DNA of 64,000 nt from Pirellula sp. GTDB taxonomy: Bacteria > Planctomycetota > Planctomycetia > Pirellulales > Pirellulaceae. Positions 61,737-64,000 of the stretch are shown here, piece by piece. The position numbers and the translations under genes were made by a program. Where the stretch lies: assembly GCA_021300015.1 (NCBI GenBank), contig JAJTFB010000008.1, positions 30,806-94,805 of the forward strand, written 5' to 3'. How positions within the stretch are numbered: the stretch's first letter is position 1; the number at the start of each line of letters is the position of its first letter. Below the pieces are notes generated by a model. That model made no database searches. It was not told the DNA's origin and saw nothing but the letters and a program-made list of their open reading frames with translations.

Positions 61737-62815
61737 CGTTGGACGCGGGCCGATCCGCCTTTGGCCAGTGTTTCGACTTCGGGCAGCTTGGCCATGGTCG
61801 TATCGCCTGGGAAGGTCGTCAGCAAGGCACCGTGGGCCCATCCGAGACGGAGGGCTTGTTCGGGTTCACTTCCCGAGAGCATTCCGTAGATCAGGCCAGC
61901 GGCGAATCCATCGCCCCCGCCGATACGGTCGATGACGTCGAGTTGCATGGTGGGGCTGACGTAGCGTTTTCCGTCGTACCAGAGGACTGCGGCCCAATCG
62001 TGTCGATTGGTGGATCGAACTTCTCGGAGTGTCGTCGCGACCATTTTGACATTGGGGAACTTCTCGATGGTCCGGTCGATCATGTTGAAGAACGCATCGG
62101 GGTCGAGTTCCGATTTGTGTTCGACATCTTGGCCTTGGATTCCGAGGCTCTTTTGAAGGTCCTCTTCGTTGCCCACCAAGACATCGACGTGTTGGACGAT
62201 CTTGCTGACCATTTCCTGGCCTTTGGCAAGTCCACCGATCGCCGCCCAGATTTTAGCTCGGTAGTTCAGATCGAAGGAGGTCACGCATCCGGCCGCCTTG
62301 GCCGCCTGCATCCCCTCGATGATCAATTCCGAGGTGGTAGGCGAAAGTGCGGCGAAGATACCGCCGGAATGGAACCATCGCACCCCGCTTGCGAAGATGG
62401 ACTTCCAATCGAAATCGCCTGGCTTGAGCATTGCTCCAGCTTCGTTGGCGCGGTTGTAATAGACCACCGGGGGACGGACGCCTTGGCCTCGATCGCTGTA
62501 GACCGTAGCGATGTTGGGACCACGAACTCCGTCGTGCTCAAAGTGCTTGTAAAAGGTTTTGACCCCCATCTCTTTGACGCGGGTTTGGACCAACTCGCCG
62601 ATACCGTAGTTGACCATCGCGGTGGCGACGGCAGTATTCAAGCCGAAGCAGTCCGAGAGGTTTGCCGCGACGTTGTACTCACCACCAGAGACATGCACAT
62701 CGAAACCGCGAGCCTTTCGAAAGGGGATGATTCCAGGGTCGAGTCGATGGACCAGAGCCCCGAGCGAGAGAAAATCCAGTGCACAGTTGTCCTTACGAAT
62801 CGCGAGTTTCGCCAT
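61733..62815 (-). CDS. kdgK: PfkB-family sugar kinase, likely 2-dehydro-3-deoxygluconokinase
   Basis: A 360-residue ribokinase-fold protein. Substrate-side motifs are FDVHVSGGEYNVAANLSDCF and RANEAGAMLKPGDFDW; the catalytic Asp lies in the C-terminal VIDRIGGGDGFAAGLIYGML, which matches the KDG kinase DTxGAGD-type anion hole in the GGGD variant. ASGVRWFHSGGIFAALSPTT and SFDLNYRAKIW are typical of KdgK. It would phosphorylate 2-keto-3-deoxygluconate from uronic acid breakdown. Together with the SDR gene 69 bases upstream on the same strand this fits a hexuronate pathway. The start MAKLAIRKDNCALDFLSLGA is longer than usual by a few residues. Confidence 0.85.
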   Translation of the reverse strand: MAKLAIRKDNCALDFLSLGALVHRLDPGIIPFRKARGFDVHVSGGEYNVAANLSDCFGLNTAVATAMVNYGIGELVQTRVKEMGVKTFYKHFEHDGVRGPNIATVYSDRGQGVRPPVVYYNRANEAGAMLKPGDFDWKSIFASGVRWFHSGGIFAALSPTTSELIIEGMQAAKAAGCVTSFDLNYRAKIWAAIGGLAKGQEMVSKIVQHVDVLVGNEEDLQKSLGIQGQDVEHKSELDPDAFFNMIDRTIEKFPNVKMVATTLREVRSTNRHDWAAVLWYDGKRYVSPTMQLDVIDRIGGGDGFAAGLIYGMLSGSEPEQALRLGWAHGALLTTFPGDTTMAKLPEVETLAKGGSARVQR

Positions 62816-62830
62816 AGTGAATATCGATCT

Positions 62831-62862
62831 CCTGAATGAGGGTTACCCTGAATGAGGGTTAC
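62831..62862. repeat. Two identical 16-bp units between the SDR and kdgK genes
   Basis: cctgaatgagggttac occurs twice in succession, just upstream of kdgK on the minus strand. Confidence 0.88.
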
Positions 62863-62884
62863 TTGGAAAAGAAAAAAGTTTCGT

Positions 62885-63700
62885 TTAGATCGTCGTCGCC
62901 GAGAAGCCGCCATCGACCACGAGGTTATGTCCGGTGACGAACGATGATGCGGACGCTGAGGCGAGAAAGACCGTCGGTCCTGCGAGTTCGTGCGCGTAGC
63001 CGAATCGTGCGATAGGGGTGTGGGAAATGATCTGTTGTCCGCGAGGAGCGAGACTTCCGTCGGCGTTGTAGAGCAAGTTCTTGTTTTGGTCTGCTGGGAA
63101 AAAGCCTGGGCTGATGCAGTTGACGCGGATCCCGCGTGGAGCCCATTCGCGTGCTAGGAACTGGGTGAAGTTGATGACGGCAGCTTTGGCCGCCGAGTAG
63201 GCCACCACACGCGAGAGGGGTACGATTCCCGACATCGAGGCGATGTTGATGATGCTTCCCGTGTTCCTCAGCAGCATCGATTCGCCGAAGACTTGACTCG
63301 GCAAAACCGTGCCCCCGATAAGGTTCAGGTCAAAGACATCCTTCCAGGCATCGAGCGAAAGTTCGCAAAAATCTTCTCCGGGCTGAAGCGTCGCAGCGGC
63401 TTGATTTCCCCCGGCGGCGTTGACGAGAATATCGACCGGTCCCATCGAGTTTTCGATATGGTCGCGGGCCTTGGTCAGCGAGTCGCGATCCAGGGCATCG
63501 GCCGAGACGAAGATCCCCTCGCCACCCTCGCGGCGGATGTCTTCGGCCCGCTCCATGCCCCGTTGGGCGTTGCGCCCCAAGACCGCTACGCTTGCGCCTG
63601 CCGAGGCGAGCGCATTGGCCATCGCTCCGCCGAGGGCACCGGTCCCACCGACGACCACAGCGACGCGGTTTTCCAACGAAAAAAGACTTTCTAAACCCAT
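62885..63700 (-). CDS. SDR-family oxidoreductase, uronate/mannonate-type
   Basis: A 271-residue short-chain dehydrogenase. NAD-binding VAVVVGGTGALGGAMANALA, structural NAAGG, catalytic Ser in GSIINIASMSGIVPLSRVVA, Tyr/Lys in AYSAAKAAVINFTQFLAREW and the C-terminal SSFVTGHNLVVDGGFSATTI are all intact. The GFFPADQNKNLLYNADG insertion is familiar from D-mannonate oxidoreductase-like SDRs (fructuronate reduction). With kdgK downstream it fits breakdown of glucuronate or galacturonate, although exact specificity is inferred. ATG at 63700 starts MGLESLFSLENRVAV. Confidence 0.83.
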   Translation of the reverse strand: MGLESLFSLENRVAVVVGGTGALGGAMANALASAGASVAVLGRNAQRGMERAEDIRREGGEGIFVSADALDRDSLTKARDHIENSMGPVDILVNAAGGNQAAATLQPGEDFCELSLDAWKDVFDLNLIGGTVLPSQVFGESMLLRNTGSIINIASMSGIVPLSRVVAYSAAKAAVINFTQFLAREWAPRGIRVNCISPGFFPADQNKNLLYNADGSLAPRGQQIISHTPIARFGYAHELAGPTVFLASASASSFVTGHNLVVDGGFSATTI

Positions 63701-64000
63701 AGTGGCACTCGACTTCGGCGATTGGGACTCGTGGCGATCATCGGGGCTTTATTGGATGCAAATCCCGGGCCGCTGGCAAGGCCGTTTCGGCCAAGTTTTC
63801 TCTGATCTTTACCCAAGATCCACTACCTTTGCGTCTTTGCACCTTCGCGTCTTTGCGTTCCTTTCTTCCAACAAGCCGTGCGCGCGGTCTTCCCCCTCCC
63901 CCCCCCGCCCCTTCCTCCCCGAGCCAAAGCCCTGGAGGCGAGGGGGAGCCAAGCGGTTTGGGGGGTGCGACGGTATTTTGGTTGATCGATCCTGGGTTAA
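63701..64000. other. Gene-free right end of the window
   Basis: 300 bases without a supported gene. It contains a 16-bp tandem repeat (63826-63857) and a strongly C-rich stretch around 63890-63920. The promoter of the SDR operon should lie in its first part; no clear hexamers are seen. Confidence 0.4.
63826..63857. repeat. Two 16-bp units of the tttgcgtctttgc type
   Basis: cctttgcgtctttgca and ccttcgcgtctttgcg are adjacent and match at 14 of 16 bases. I recall similar strings as common intergenic filler in planctomycete genomes. Confidence 0.75.

Noticed and set aside
61739..62839. Long open frame (366 codons) on the plus strand opposite kdgK
   Set aside because: It mirrors a well-supported PfkB-family gene, has no family resemblance and arises from GC-rich codon use.
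63890..63920. C-rich run as an origin or structural element
   Set aside because: It lacks DnaA-box-like sequences and neighbouring replication genes; it is likely simple-sequence DNA.

Overview
The window looks like chromosomal DNA of a planctomycete, most likely of the Pirellulales type. The supporting signs are two pairs of DUF1549/DUF1553 cytochrome-like proteins with DUF1501 partners, a 1694-residue surface protein with the planctomycete LEPR/LERR N-terminal motif, Tat-exported Gfo/Idh/MocA and xylose-isomerase-like proteins, a DUF4332 protein and a DUF5690 membrane protein. GC content is moderately high. Coding is dense, with 41 genes called on both strands. No rRNA, tRNA, CRISPR array, prophage or transposase was recognised.

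Layout. 1-10.5 kb: a partial DUF5690 membrane protein, an exported alpha/beta hydrolase, a HigBA toxin-antitoxin locus whose toxin is interrupted by a stop codon, a thioesterase, a DUF1549/DUF1553-DUF1501 pair and a MoxR-type ATPase. 10.5-19 kb: nadB, dusB-fabI on the opposite strand, then DUF4416, a frameshifted WecA-type transferase and an O-antigen-ligase-like protein. 19-31 kb: DUF1573 plus multihaem cytochrome, an ATP-grasp enzyme, two membrane-anchored von Willebrand A proteins, a penicillin-acylase-family hydrolase, an FkbM methyltransferase and a disrupted phosphohexomutase. 31-45 kb: the giant surface protein with a strong terminator, a short NagA, a Tat-exported oxidoreductase, rimO-pgsA-CPBP protease, a membrane-anchored alpha/alpha-toroid protein and a small membrane protein. 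45-64 kb: a degenerate SbcC/YhaN-like protein fused to DUF4332 domains, an ecotin, a flippase-like protein, metK, a SnoaL-like protein, an ABC-F protein, a DinG-like helicase, a second DUF1549/DUF1553-DUF1501 pair, and a KDG kinase with an SDR dehydrogenase.

How it fits together. Several genes serve the cell surface and outside breakdown of polymers: exported hydrolases, the DUF1501 systems, NagA, the uronate-type SDR/KDG kinase pair and the polysaccharide genes. Three genes are broken: the higB toxin (in-frame TGA), the WecA-like transferase (frameshift with apparent loss of several codons) and the phosphohexomutase (frameshift with loss of roughly 35 codons). Two of these belong to surface-sugar metabolism.

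The observations I consider most worth following are: (1) three proteins that carry a TonB-like SxxxH transmembrane anchor but end in VWA or alpha/alpha-toroid domains; (2) an SbcC/YhaN-like head that has lost its P-loop but kept the rest of the fold, joined to DUF4332 repeats; (3) an ecotin with Arg at P1 and both disulfide cysteines lost; (4) about twenty short local tandem duplications (6-19 bp units, often 15 bp) spread over genes and intergenic DNA, some sharing a core sequence.
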